From NCBI GenBank assembly GCA_963834825.1, contig CAWICZ010000015.1, positions 62,001 to 126,000 of the forward strand: DNA of 64,000 bases. Reading direction: 5' to 3'. Position numbers and translations under genes: made by a program. Positions 26,069 to 34,597 of this stretch are shown piece by piece. The notes below the pieces were generated by a model. The model was not told the origin of the DNA and did no database searches. It worked only from the letters and a program-made list of their open reading frames with translations. This DNA is from JACDAN01 sp963834825. GTDB taxonomy: Bacteria; Actinomycetota; Thermoleophilia; Gaiellales; Gaiellaceae. Position 1 is the first letter of the stretch. The number at the start of each line of letters is the position of its first letter.

Positions 26069-26085
26069 AGCTGCCAAAAGCAGCT
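26069..26085. other. Short hairpin after the second glutamine synthetase gene
   Basis: AGCTGC and GCAGCT flank the loop CAAAA, 30 bases after the stop codon. There is no good U-tract on either strand, so it is at most a weak terminator. Confidence 0.3.
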
Positions 26086-26158
26086 CGTCGTCGGCCATCA
26101 GTTCATCCATCCGTGGAGGGAGGTGGGACAAACACATCTCGCCGTTTCAGGCCATTTG

Positions 26159-26422
26159 CTAGAGGGAGAAGCGAATGGCGTCCCGATCGACGTTGAGGCC
26201 GACGACGCCGGTCGAGCCGTCGATCCGCTGAATCGTCTCGGCCGGGACGAGCCTGCGGCGCCTGGCCAGGAAGCCCGAGCGGACGGACAGCGCGTCCGGC
26301 TCGTCAGGCTTGCGGCCGTACATGAGGCACTCGACGCGGCCGACGACGCGGCCTTTAACGTCGGAAACCATGTAGCCGACCGTCGGGCGAAGGTCGGGTA
26401 GCGCCGCTTCGCTCACAGCCAA
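26159..26422 (-). CDS. Small PRC-barrel-like protein
   Basis: 87 residues from a TTG at 26422 (a GTG at 26416 is an alternative). It shows RPTVGYMVSDVKGRVVGRVE, ALSVRSGFLARRRRLVPAET and STGVVGLNVDRDAIRFSL. The 'V.D..G..vG.v' opening followed by a short beta-rich stretch fits PRC-barrel proteins, which bind RNA or sit in photosynthetic and ribosomal complexes. The function here is unknown. Confidence 0.75.
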   Translation of the reverse strand: MAVSEAALPDLRPTVGYMVSDVKGRVVGRVECLMYGRKPDEPDALSVRSGFLARRRRLVPAETIQRIDGSTGVVGLNVDRDAIRFSL

Positions 26423-26488
26423 GACGCTACGCCGCCGATGTCAGCGTTCTGGGCGGCTCCGGTAAAGAGTCGTTAGCTCGCGCGGACT

Positions 26489-26524
26489 GAGCGGAGCGCC
26501 ACCTCGGAGGGCGACGCTCCGCTC
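26489..26524. terminator. 10-bp perfect inverted repeat, likely terminator of the repeat-protein gene
   Basis: GAGCGGAGCG (26489-26498) and CGCTCCGCTC (26515-26524) can pair perfectly around a 16-base loop, 11 bases after the stop of the minus-strand gene at 26535. No U-tract follows, so termination is plausible but not certain. Confidence 0.5.
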
Positions 26525-26534
26525 TGCGAGTCAC

Positions 26535-27511
26535 TCAGGCAGCACCGGGGCGCATCCTGCGCTTACCGCCGACGATGAAGAACGCGCCGGTGATCATGAG
26601 CTCGATCACGCCGGCGATCGTCGCGGTCTCGGCAGGGCTCGGGACCGAGAAGGTGCCCGAGTCCGACGCGTGCCGCCCGTCGTAGCGACCGGATCCGTAC
26701 GCGAAGCGCACGGTCGTCCGGGGAGGTGCCGTGGCAATCCCCAGGTCGGCCGGGGTCACTCCCTGACCCTGGCTGAGATAGGGGATCTCCGGCCCCGCCT
26801 GCCGTTGGCGCGGCGCTCGTGTCAATCCCCAGGTCAGCCGGGGTCACTCCCTGACCCTGGCTGAGATAGGGGATCTCCGGGACCCGCCGGCGTTGACGCG
26901 GCTGCCGGATCCGTCTGTGGAACCGCCTCGTCGTCTGGGGCGGTGCCCGTGGCAATCCCCAGGTCGGCCGGGGTCACTCCCTGACCCGGCTGGGATAAGG
27001 GAACTTCTGCCCCGCCTGCGTTGGCGCGGCGCCATTCGATGCCCAGGTCGGCCGGGGTCACTCCCTGACCCTGGCTGAGATAGGGGATCTCCGTCGGCGG
27101 CGGCGTCCCTGTGCCGAGATACTTGCCAGGCTCTGCCGAGGCAGACCCCGCAGCACCCGTGGCGGCGGTTGCCGCGACCGCCAAGGCGAGCACCGTCTCG
27201 CGAATCCCATGGGCCTCGACGTCGGTCGCAAACGCCTGTCCCAGCGCCTCGCCGTCGAACGTGAGCATCACGTTCTCGTCCTCCGTGGCACGCAAGAGCT
27301 CCTCGAGCTCGCTGCGCTCCCACGAGACCGAGACGCTTCGCGTGTCGGTTGCCTTCCCGTCACTGAACTGCGCTACGTCGAGAACGAGCTCGATCGGCGT
27401 CTCGTCCTGATCCAGCACCGCCTTGATCTCGGACCTCGGAATCGACGTTGTGAGACCTTCACCTACGGCGGACGCTGGCACCACGACCGCTCGTGCGGCC
27501 AACTCGTCCAT
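26535..27511 (-). CDS. Membrane protein with four 17-residue repeats, function unknown, frameshifted
   Basis: From the ATG at 27511 the first ~105 residues form a cytoplasmic-looking domain (SIPRSEIKAVLDQDETPIEL, SWERSELEELLRATEDENV). A hydrophobic stretch follows (ETVLALAVAATAATGAAGSA), then four copies of a repeat of the form EIPYLSQGQGVTPADLGI separated by 15-30 variable residues. The end has a second hydrophobic segment (ATIAGVIELMITGAFFIVGG) and a basic tail KRRMRPGAA. Frame changes just before copies two and one (near 26880 and 26790) split it into three open frames. I do not recognise the family; it may be an outer-surface or membrane-tethered protein. Confidence 0.7.
26736..27092 (-). 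repeat. Four DNA copies of a ~55-base coding repeat
   Basis: Near-identical units at 26736-26790, 26824-26878, 26954-27005 and 27038-27092 each contain CCCAGGTCGGCCGGGGTCAC on the plus strand (one has a single change). They encode the IPYLSQGQGVTPADLG peptide of the gene at 26535-27511. Nucleotide identity exceeds what the peptide needs, which suggests recent duplication or gene conversion. The unit at 26954 is the most divergent. Confidence 0.9.
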
Positions 27512-27647
27512 AAGTACTCCTTTCGTCGTGCTTCGGCGTCGGGAGGGGACGCTCCCTACTCACTGGACGACCGAGCAGCCTCCGATCTTCCCACAGACTT
27601 CGTCGATTCCCAAGCCGCGCTGAGGCCGCTCCTACAATCGGACCAAG

Positions 27648-29054
27648 ATGGACGCGCCGACTCGGCACTTGCGACTGCTCACGGAGACGATCGCCGCGGT
27701 CAACTCGACGCTCGACCTCGAGGAGGTGCTGGCGCTCGTCGCGCGCAAGGTCGCCGAGGCCCTCGACACCGAGGCCTGCTTCGTCTACCTCTACGACGAG
27801 GCCGCCGACGAGCTCATCCTCCGGGCCACGCACGGGACGGCGGTCGAGGCGATGACGCGCCGGCCGAAGATGCGGCCGGGCGAGGGGATCACCGGGACCG
27901 CTGCTGCGGAGCGCTCACCGATCATGATCCCCGCCCAGGCGCACCTCGACCCGCGCTTCAAGGGCTTCCAGAACCTGGCGGAGGATCAGTACGAATCGAT
28001 CCTGGCCGTCCCGATCCTCGCGCGGGAGAAGCTCGCCGGAGCCCTCAACGTCCGGACGGTCGCGCCGCGCGAGTTCACCCAGGACGAGATCGACCTTCTC
28101 CTCGCGATCGCGGCACAGGTTGCGCAGACGATCGAGCACGCCAAGCTCTACAACGATGCGCAGCAGCGCGTCGTCGAGCTCGAGGCGCTCGCCCGCATCT
28201 CCGAGGCCGTCTCGGAGTCGCTCTATCTCGAGGAGTCGCTGGAGGCGATCGTGCGCACGACGGTCGACGCCGTCGGCGCCGCCGGTGCCGCGCTCGTCCT
28301 GGAGGACGGGAAGATCGCCTGGCCCGAGGGCCGTGCAGGCGCCCACGCCGTCCGACTTCCCCTCCGCTGGAAAGGCCGCCAGATCGGTGAGCTCGTCTGT
28401 GACCGGGACACGCCGTTCACCGACCAGGAGCGTGCGCTGCTCTCGTCGATCGCCCATCAGGCGGCGGTCGCCCTCGAGCACAGCCGCGCCGTGATGCGCG
28501 GGGTCCTCGCCTCCGAGATCCACCATCGGGTCAAGAACAACCTCCAGACGGTCGCGTCGCTGCTTCGGCTCCAGGCCCGCTCAGAGGCCGACGGCGATCC
28601 ACGGAAGGCGCTCGACGACTCCGCGAACCGGATCCTTGCGATCGCGGCCGTTCACGAGGTGCTGACGGAACGGCGGCACGACGACGTCGAGCTGTCCGAG
28701 TTGCTCGACCGGCTCCGGGCAATGCTCGTTCAGGGCCTCGGCTCGGCGAAGCGGATCCAGACCGAGCTCGAGCCGATCTCGCTTGCCGGGAATCGGGCGA
28801 CGGCGCTGGCGCTCGTCTTCAGCGAGCTCTTCCAGAACGCGCTCGAGCACGGGGGTGACGAGATTCGAATCGAGCTCGAGCGCCGAGACGGCGAGGTGCT
28901 GCTGGCGATCGCGGACGACGGCAAGGGTGTGACCGGCGAGCCGTCCGGCACCGGGCTCTCGATCGTCGGCGCGCTCGTCCGCGACGAGTTGCGCGGTCGG
29001 CTCAACATGCAGTCGAACGGCGGGCTGCGCGTGGAGATCTCGTTTCCCGCATGA
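27648..29054 (+). CDS. GAF-domain sensor histidine kinase (PdtaS-like)
   Basis: 468 residues. The first GAF domain covers ~15-165 (TLDLEEVLALVARKVAEAL, RPGEGITGTAA, AVPILAREKLAGALNV); a second, shorter one follows (~180-285). The kinase begins at ~290 with a HisKA_2-type phosphoacceptor (EIHHRVKNNLQTVASLL) and ends in an HATPase domain (SELFQNALEHG, IADDGKGVTG, GTGLSIVGALV). This arrangement matches PdtaS, which phosphorylates an ANTAR antiterminator response regulator. The next gene, overlapping by four bases, encodes exactly that. No membrane span is present, so it is a cytosolic sensor. Confidence 0.94.
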   Translation: MDAPTRHLRLLTETIAAVNSTLDLEEVLALVARKVAEALDTEACFVYLYDEAADELILRATHGTAVEAMTRRPKMRPGEGITGTAAAERSPIMIPAQAHLDPRFKGFQNLAEDQYESILAVPILAREKLAGALNVRTVAPREFTQDEIDLLLAIAAQVAQTIEHAKLYNDAQQRVVELEALARISEAVSESLYLEESLEAIVRTTVDAVGAAGAALVLEDGKIAWPEGRAGAHAVRLPLRWKGRQIGELVCDRDTPFTDQERALLSSIAHQAAVALEHSRAVMRGVLASEIHHRVKNNLQTVASLLRLQARSEADGDPRKALDDSANRILAIAAVHEVLTERRHDDVELSELLDRLRAMLVQGLGSAKRIQTELEPISLAGNRATALALVFSELFQNALEHGGDEIRIELERRDGEVLLAIADDGKGVTGEPSGTGLSIVGALVRDELRGRLNMQSNGGLRVEISFPA

Positions 29055-29625
29055 GGATCCTCATCGCCGAGGACGAGACGATCATCCGGCTCGATCTCCG
29101 GAAGCTGCTCGAGGAGGCTGGCCACGACGTCTGCGCCGAGGCGCGTGACGGGGCCGAGGCGGTGGCGCTCGCCGAGGAGCACGATCCCGACCTGGCGATC
29201 CTCGATGTGAAGATGCCGCGGCTGGACGGCATCGAGGCAGCCAGGCGCATCCTCGAGGAGCGGCCGATCCCGATCGTGATGCTGACCGCCTACGGGCAGG
29301 ACGAGCTCGTCGCCCGCGCCGTCGAGGCCGGCGTCTTCGGCTACCTGGTCAAGCCCTTCCGCGAGACGGATCTCCTCCGGCGATCAAGACGGCCCGAGCC
29401 CGCCACGAGGAGCTCACGGCGCTGCGCGAGGAAGCGGACTCGCTCGCGGACGCGCTCGCCGCCCGGAAGGCGATCGAGCGCGCGAAGGGCATCCTCATGC
29501 AGAAGGACGATCTCACCGAGCAGGAAGCCTTCAAGCGCCTCCGTCGGGCGAGCCAGCTGTCCGGGAAGCCGCTCAAGGTCGTGGCGGAAGCCATCATCGC
29601 CACGTTGGATCCGCCGCAGGCCTGA
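29051..29625 (+). CDS. Response regulator with ANTAR RNA-binding domain (PdtaR-like), frameshifted
   Basis: The receiver domain (residues 1-~120) has IAEDETIIRLDLRKLL, the phosphoacceptor in LAILDVKMPRLDGI, the Thr in VMLTAYGQ and the Lys in GYLVKPF. After a one-base break near 29383 the frame continues with a coiled segment and an ANTAR domain (ARKAIERAKGILMQKDDLTE, EAFKRLRRASQ). ANTAR domains bind paired hairpins in leader RNA and prevent termination. It is coupled to the kinase by an ATGA overlap. Targets could be attenuated leaders in this genome, but none is shown. Confidence 0.9.
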
Positions 29626-29775
29626 CCACCAGCCGCGCTCGACACGGATCCAAGCCGACACACTCTTGGCACACCTCGGCCTTGACACGTTCCGGGGTCC
29701 GACACCAAACGGCGCACGCAGAACGCACGGGTATCGCGCAGGAGTGTGACGCCGCCACGCTGCGGACAGGTGCCG

Positions 29776-31660
29776 TCAGGCGCCGGAGCGCTCGAACAGC
29801 GTCTCCCAACGGGCGAGGAGCGCCTGCAGCTCGTTGCGGGCCGCGCGGTGGGCCGCGAGCAGCTCGACGTTGCCCCAGTCCTCCGCCAGCTTGCGCTCGA
29901 GCTCGGCCACCGCTGCCTCCTGCCGCTGGATGTCGGCCTCGACCACTTCGAGCGGGCTTGGCCCGGAGGGGATCGGCTTCGCGGCCACCGGCTTCCGCTT
30001 CTGCGGCTTGACGGCCGCTGGGGCAGCCTCGGCCCGCTCCCGCTCCTCACGGCGCCGGATCAGCTCTGCCCAACCACCCTCGTACGACCGCAGCGAGCGA
30101 TCTTCGATCGCCAACGTTCTTCGGCCACGGCGTCGATCAGGGCGCGATCGTGCGAAACGAGCAGAACGGTGCCCGGAAACGCCTCGAGTGCGGCTTCGAG
30201 CGCCTCGCGACTCTCAAGGTCGAGGTGGTTTGTCGGCTCGTCGAGCACGAGGAAGTTGGCGCCGGAAGCAACGACGAGCGCGAGCGCGAGACGACGCCGC
30301 TCGCCGCCGGACAGTGCCGTCACGGGCTTCTCGTGCTCCTCCCAACCCGAGAAGAGGAAGCGACCGAGCAGTGACTGGGCCTGGGGTCGCTGGAGCCCCG
30401 TTGCCCGCTGTACACAGTCGAGCACGCTGCCGCGCTCATCGAGCTCGACCTCGTGCTGGGAGAAGTACGCGGCCTCCACCCCATAGCCCAGCCGCACCGT
30501 TCCGGCCGAAGGCTCATGGCGGTCCAGCATCGTCTCGAGCAAGGTCGTCTTGCCGGACCCGTTCGGGCCGACGAGGGCCACGTGCTCCTCGCGCTCCAGT
30601 GCGAATGAGATGTGCTCGAGCAGCTTCTTGTCGCCGGCGGAAACCGACAGGTGCTCCGCCTCCACAACGGTTCGGCCGCTCCGGGCCGGCTTCAGAAAGT
30701 CGAAGCCGAGCGGCGCCGGCCGCGGGTCAAATTCTCGAGCTCGTTCGCGGACCGGCTTCGCTCGCTCTCGAGCCGGCCGATATGCGTGAGCTTGGCCTGC
30801 GCCTGCTTGGCCTTCGACTTCTTGTAGCGGAACCGCTCGACGAAGCGTTCGAGCCGGGCGATGTCGACGTCGAGACGGCCGAGCGTCTTCTCCGCCGCCT
30901 GCGCACGGGCCGCCTTCTCGAGGCGCCAGGCGCTCCAGGGACCGGCGAAGTAGAGGGACCGGCCGCCGGCGAGCTCGAGGACGGCATTCGTCACCGACTC
31001 GAGGAACCAGCGGTCGTGGGCGACGAGGATGACAGCGGCGTCGAGCGACTGGAGCTCGCGCTCGAGCCACTCGATGCTCGCAACGTCCAGGTGGTTCGTC
31101 GGCTCGTCGAGCAGCAGGAGATCCGGGTCGCCCGACAGCGCCCTGGCAAGCGAAGCCCGCGTCAGCTCGCCGCCGGAGAACGTGTCGAGCGAGCGGTCGA
31201 GGTCCGCCTCCGCGAAGCCGAGGCCGCGGACGACGGCGGCGGTGCGCTCCCGCCACGCATAGCCGCCGGCGTGCTCGAGCCTGGTCTGCGCCTCCGCGTA
31301 GCGGCTGAGCGTCCCGCCGTCGTGCCGGCCGGCCGCCATCGCCGCCTCGAGCTCGCTGAGCTCTGCCTCGAGCGCGATCAGGTCGGCGGCACCGGAGAGC
31401 ACGTACTCGCGCAGGGTGAGCCCGCGCTCGAGCGGCGGCCGCTGATCGTGCAGCGCGGCACGCGTTCCCTTCGAGAATGCGAGCTCACCGCCGTCGATGC
31501 CAAGCTCACCGGCGAGCATCCGCAGCAGGGTCGTCTTGCCGGAGCCGTTCGGGCCGGCCAGCGAGAGCCGGTCGCGGCGCTCGACCTTGAACGAGACGCC
31601 GTCGAACAGCGGGTCTCCCGCGATGTCCTTCCGGAGCTGGTTTGCGATGACGACGGCCAT
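29776..31660 (-). CDS. ABC-F family ATPase, two frameshifts
   Basis: A soluble protein with two fused ATPase domains and no membrane segment. The N-terminal domain has GPNGSGKTTLLRMLAG, DTFSGGELTRASLARALSG and LLLLDEPTNHLD. After the linker (FRYKKSKAKQAQAKLTHI), a frame break near 30728 leads to the second domain: GPNGSGKTTLLETML, LSGGERRRLALALVVA and FLVLDEPTNHLDLESR. A second break near 30115 leads to a coiled-coil tail ending LLARWETLFERSGA. ABC-F proteins act on the ribosome, as housekeeping factors or in antibiotic protection. The attenuator-like leader upstream favours induced expression. Confidence 0.9.
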
Positions 31661-31707
31661 GTCACAACTTCATCGGTGCCCGACTTCAGTCTGGCTCCGG
31701 CAACCTA

Positions 31708-31741
31708 GATAAAAGAAGGGGCCGCTCGATTGAGCGGCCCC
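31708..31741 (-). terminator. Intrinsic terminator in the ABC-F leader
   Basis: On the minus strand, GGGGCCGCTC pairs perfectly with GAGCGGCCCC around a 4-base loop, followed by TTCTTTTATC. It sits 47 bases upstream of the ABC-F start, so read-through would be needed for expression. On the plus strand the following bases (GTTTCGG) make a poor U-tract, so I assign it to the minus strand. Confidence 0.75.
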
Positions 31742-31863
31742 GTTTCGGCTACCAGCGGTGGATTGGTAGAGGCGCTTACCTGCTCGGCCGACGGCCGGCG
31801 GCGCGTAGCGCGACGTCCCCCACGCTGGCTAGGCGGTTCCCTTTAGGTCTCGGGGACACGCCC

Positions 31864-31905
31864 CTACCCGCTGGTACCTCCACTGCCCGTACTTGAAAGT
31901 TTCAC
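31864..31905 (-). CDS. Candidate 13-residue leader peptide
   Basis: A GTG at 31905, ten bases after AAAGGAGG, opens a 13-codon frame reading VKLSSTGSGGTSG and ends in TAG. The strong ribosome-binding site, the position ahead of a terminator, and overlap with a long stem suggest a regulatory uORF. It has no homologue I recognise. It is too short to judge by codon use. Confidence 0.45.
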   Translation of the reverse strand: MKLSSTGSGGTSG

Positions 31906-31946
31906 TCTCGGACCACCTCCTTTCCGCGGTAGCCCAACTCTAGCGA

Positions 31947-32534
31947 CTACCTAAGGACAGCGGACAGCTCCAACCCTCGGTCCAGCGGGACGGTCACGGA
32001 CTCGAGCGTGGGGTCGGACTGGCGGGCCCGCGAGTACGCGCCGAGCGTCTCCTCGTGCGAGAGCACGTTGTCCGCGATCACGAGCGCGCCGGGCTCGACC
32101 TTCGTCCGAGTGAGCTCGAAGAGCGCCTCGTAGTCCTCCTTCTCGGCGTCGATGAAGACGATGTCGAAGACGTCGTCGATGCGCCGAAGCGTCTCGAAGG
32201 CGTCGCCGTCGATCAGCTCGGCGGTCAACTCGAGACCCGCGTCGGCAACGTTGCGCCGCCACGCCTCGGTCTTCTCGGGATCGTTCTCCAGCGAGAGCAC
32301 TCGGCCTCCGAGGTGGCGCACGCCGGCAGCGAGCCAGATGGTCGAGTAGCCCCGCGAGCCGCCGATCTCGAGCACCTCGCAGTCGGTCTGGGGCGCGACG
32401 AGCGCGAACAGAAACTGTCCTGTCGTGCGGGCAACCTGACGTGAGCGCTGCGAGGACGGAAGCCCCCGCGCCCGCTCGTCTGCGTCCTCGGCCTCGAGCC
32501 GCTCGAGCACGGCGCGCACCCGGTCGTCGAGCAC
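31947..32534 (-). CDS. O-methyltransferase (catechol-OMT-like, class I SAM)
   Basis: 195 residues from a GTG overlapping the Rieske stop (TAGTG). The SAM-binding motif is VLEIGGSRGYSTIWLA; then RVLSLENDPEKTEAWRRN, a metal/catalytic region VFIDAEKEDYEALFEL, and PGALVIADNVLSHEETLGAYS. These match small Mg-dependent O-methyltransferases of the methyltransf_3 type (caffeoyl-CoA/catechol OMT). The small-molecule substrate is unknown. Confidence 0.9.
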   Translation of the reverse strand: MLDDRVRAVLERLEAEDADERARGLPSSQRSRQVARTTGQFLFALVAPQTDCEVLEIGGSRGYSTIWLAAGVRHLGGRVLSLENDPEKTEAWRRNVADAGLELTAELIDGDAFETLRRIDDVFDIVFIDAEKEDYEALFELTRTKVEPGALVIADNVLSHEETLGAYSRARQSDPTLESVTVPLDRGLELSAVLR

Positions 32535-32848
32535 TAGCTGAGGTCCACCTTCACCCAGCCATCTTCGACGACGACCGGAAACGTGTCCACGGGCTCGTAG
32601 GCCGGAAGCGTCAAGGGCCGGCCGGTCCGGATGTCGAAGCGGGACCCGTGGCGCGGGCAGACGACGACGGCGTCCTCTGCGTCGAAGTCGCCCTCGGCCA
32701 GCGGCCCGTCGTCGTGCGAGCAGCGGTCATCGATCGCGTAGTAGTCGCGCCGTCCAGGTTGTAGACTCCCGAGCGCGAAGTGATCCGGCGCGGACGATCT
32801 TGACGGAGCCCGGCGGCAGCTCCTCGACCGGGCAGACGTCTATGGCAG
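32534..32848 (-). CDS. Rieske-type [2Fe-2S] ferredoxin, frameshifted
   Basis: Assembled from two frames: IDVCPVEELPPGSVKIVRAG, then after a break near 32770 YYAIDDRCSHDDGPLAEGDF, VVVCPRHGSRFDIRTGRPL and VVVEDGWVKVDLS with a TAG stop. The CxH and CxxH cluster ligands are intact (RCSHDDG; CPRHGSR). About 100 residues matches NirD/bphF-like soluble Rieske ferredoxins often found in suf clusters. The start is unresolved because frames also break near 32840; a TTG at about 32848 would fit. It likely delivers electrons or serves Fe-S metabolism with SufU and SufS. Confidence 0.8.
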
Positions 32849-32855
32849 CGCCAAG

Positions 32856-33285
32856 CTACTCGAACCTGGAACTCTTCGTCGAGGCCCGCCCACTCCGCCG
32901 GGAGCGGCGTCCCCTTCGCCCGGTGCAGCGCCACCTTGAGGACGCCGAGCCCGAGCAGCGCGCACTTGAGCCGGATCGGCGTCAGAGGAATGCCAATCTC
33001 CTCGAGCAGCTCGTCCTTGGACATTCCCGCGACCTCGTCGGCCGTCTTCCCCTTGATCATCTCCATCAGCATCGAGGTCGACGCCTGGCTGATCGCGCAG
33101 CCGCGGCCTGAGAACTTGACCTCGTCGATCGTCTCGCCGTCGTCGTCGAAGGCGACGTAGATCGCGACCTCGTCACCGCAGAGCGGGTTCACGCCCTCGG
33201 CCTAGGCGTCCGCATCCTCGATCACGCCGTGGCCGCGCGGGTTCTTGTAGTGGTCGAGAATGACCTCGCGGTAGAGGTCTTCCAT
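32856..33285 (-). CDS. sufU: SufU-type Fe-S scaffold / sulfur-transfer protein, with in-frame TAG
   Basis: From the ATG at 33285: MEDLYREVILDHYKNPRGHG, then, past a TAG at codon 28 (33204-33202), AEGVNPLCGDEVAIYVAF, SGRGCAISQASTSMLMEMIK and LKCALLGLGVLKVAL. The three SufU cysteines and the DEV aspartate are visible. SufU takes sulfur from SufS and, in Gram-positive bacteria, passes it to SufBCD. The frame also slips near the 3' end; the TAG at 32858-32856 is the likely stop. Because both sides of the amber codon are conserved, a base error is likelier than a real stop. Confidence 0.85.
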
Positions 33286-33295
33286 GTGACTCAGG

Positions 33296-34545
33296 CTAAC
33301 CGAAGACCTTGCGCACGCGAAGGAGGCCGTCGGCCAGCCGGTCGATCTCCTCAGGCAGCGTGTACAGGTAGAAGCTCGCGCGGTTCGTGGCCGCCACGCC
33401 CAGGCGTTGCATCAGCGGCTGGCAGCAGTGGTGCCCTGCGCGGATCGCGACACCCTCCCAGTCGAGGACCTGGGCGACGTCGTGCGGGTGCACGCCGTCC
33501 ATGTTGAAGCTGACGATCCCTGCGCGCCGGTCGGGTGCAGGCCCGTAGAGGACGATTCCGGGCACGTCGCGAAGCCGGTCGAGCGCGTAGGACGCGAGCT
33601 CGTGCTCATATTGCTCGATCGCCTCGAGCCCGACTGCCGTGAGGTAGTCGACGGCGGCGCCGAAGCCGACGGCCTCGGCGATCGGCGACGTGCCGGCCTC
33701 GAACTTGTGCGGGAGATCGCCCCAGGTGGTCTCCTCGAACTGGACCTTGCGGATCATGTGGCCGCCGAGGTTGAACGGCTCCATGTCCTCGAGCAGCTCG
33801 CGCCGGCCCCACAGGGCCCCGACGCCGCTCGGTCCGCACATCTTGTGCGCCGAGAACGCGAGGAAGTCGCAGCCGAGGGCCTGCACGTCGATCGCCATGT
33901 GCGGAGCTGCCTGCGCGGCGTCGACGACCATGATCGCCCCTTGGTCGTGCGCCCATGCGACAGCCGCTCGATCGGGTTGATCGTCCCGAGCGCGTTGGAG
34001 ACGAGGTTCGTGGCCACGACCTTCATCCGACCTTCGGCCTCGAGCCCATCGAGCACGTCGAGGTCGAGCTCGCCGCTCTCTGTGAGCGGGATCATTCGAA
34101 ACTCGGCGCCGGTGCGCTTCGCCATGTACTGCCACGGGACGAAGTTCGAGTGGTGCTCGAGCTCAGAGACGACGACGAGGTCGCCCGGGCCGAGGTTCGT
34201 CAAACCCCAGGCGTAGGCGACCAGGTTGAGGCCCTCGGTCGCATTGCGGGTGAAGATCAGCTCGCGTGACGACGGCGCGTTCACGAACCGAGCGACCTTC
34301 TCGCGTGCGCCCTCGAAACCCTCCGTCGCCCGCTCGGCGAGCGCGTAGACGCCTCGATGGACGTTGGCGTACGACGTCTCGTAGAAGGTCGTCATCGCGT
34401 CGAGCACCTGACGAGGCTTCTGTGACGTGACGGCCGAATCCAGGTAGGCAAGCGGCTTTCCGTTGATCTCCTGGTCGAGGATCGGGAAGTCCGCCCGGAG
34501 GGCCTGCACATCCAGCTTGACGCGAGCGACCGCCATCACCTCCAT
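33296..34545 (-). CDS. sufS: SufS-type cysteine desulfurase, one frameshift
   Basis: A PLP enzyme that strips sulfur from cysteine for Fe-S assembly. The first frame has RADFPILDQEINGKPLAYLD, YANVHRGVYALAERAT and LEHHSNFVPWQ. It breaks near 33955, after NALGTINPIERLS, and resumes with MVVDAAQAAPHMAIDVQALG, the PLP lysine in AFSAHKMCGPSGVGALWG, and the catalytic cysteine region RAGHHCCQPLMQRLG. Family length is normal once joined (~410). The start is either the ATG at 34545 or that at 34536. It is followed 10 bases later by sufU. Confidence 0.92.
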
Positions 34546-34597
34546 CGTACCCAGCTACCCTTGCGTCGCCTGCCGCGGCCTATAGGGTGTAACCGCT

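Larger units (their letters stand above)
31661..31946 (-). promoter_or_regulatory. Structured leader of the ABC-F gene (candidate attenuator)
   Basis: This 286-base gap, the largest in the window, lies between the methyltransferase stop and the ABC-F ATG. In minus-strand order it holds a strong Shine-Dalgarno sequence (AAAGGAGG at 31923-31916), a 13-codon ORF (31905-31864), a 9-bp stem pairing TACCAGCGG with CCGCTGGTA (31876-31868 with 31758-31750), and a 10-bp terminator with U-rich tail (31741-31708). The last codons of the short ORF lie in the left arm of the long stem. This matches ribosome-mediated attenuation known for some antibiotic-resistance ABC-F genes. Confidence 0.6.

Noticed and set aside
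26780..26890. Programmed frameshifting in the repeat protein
   Set aside because: No slippery site plus structure, and neighbouring unrelated genes have the same kind of break, so sequence error is simpler.
26736..27092. CRISPR array from the regular repeats
   Set aside because: Repeats are ~55 bases, unevenly spaced, coding in frame, and there is no cas gene or spacer pattern.
29626..29775. TTGACA at about 29690 as a promoter
   Set aside because: There is no -10 box at proper distance and the next plus-strand gene is far away; the gap shows nothing else I can support.
31880..31925. Guanidine-I (ykkC) riboswitch, suggested by GGTCCGAGAG on the minus strand
   Set aside because: The other conserved ykkC elements and their order are missing; the downstream gene is an ABC-F, not a typical guanidine gene.
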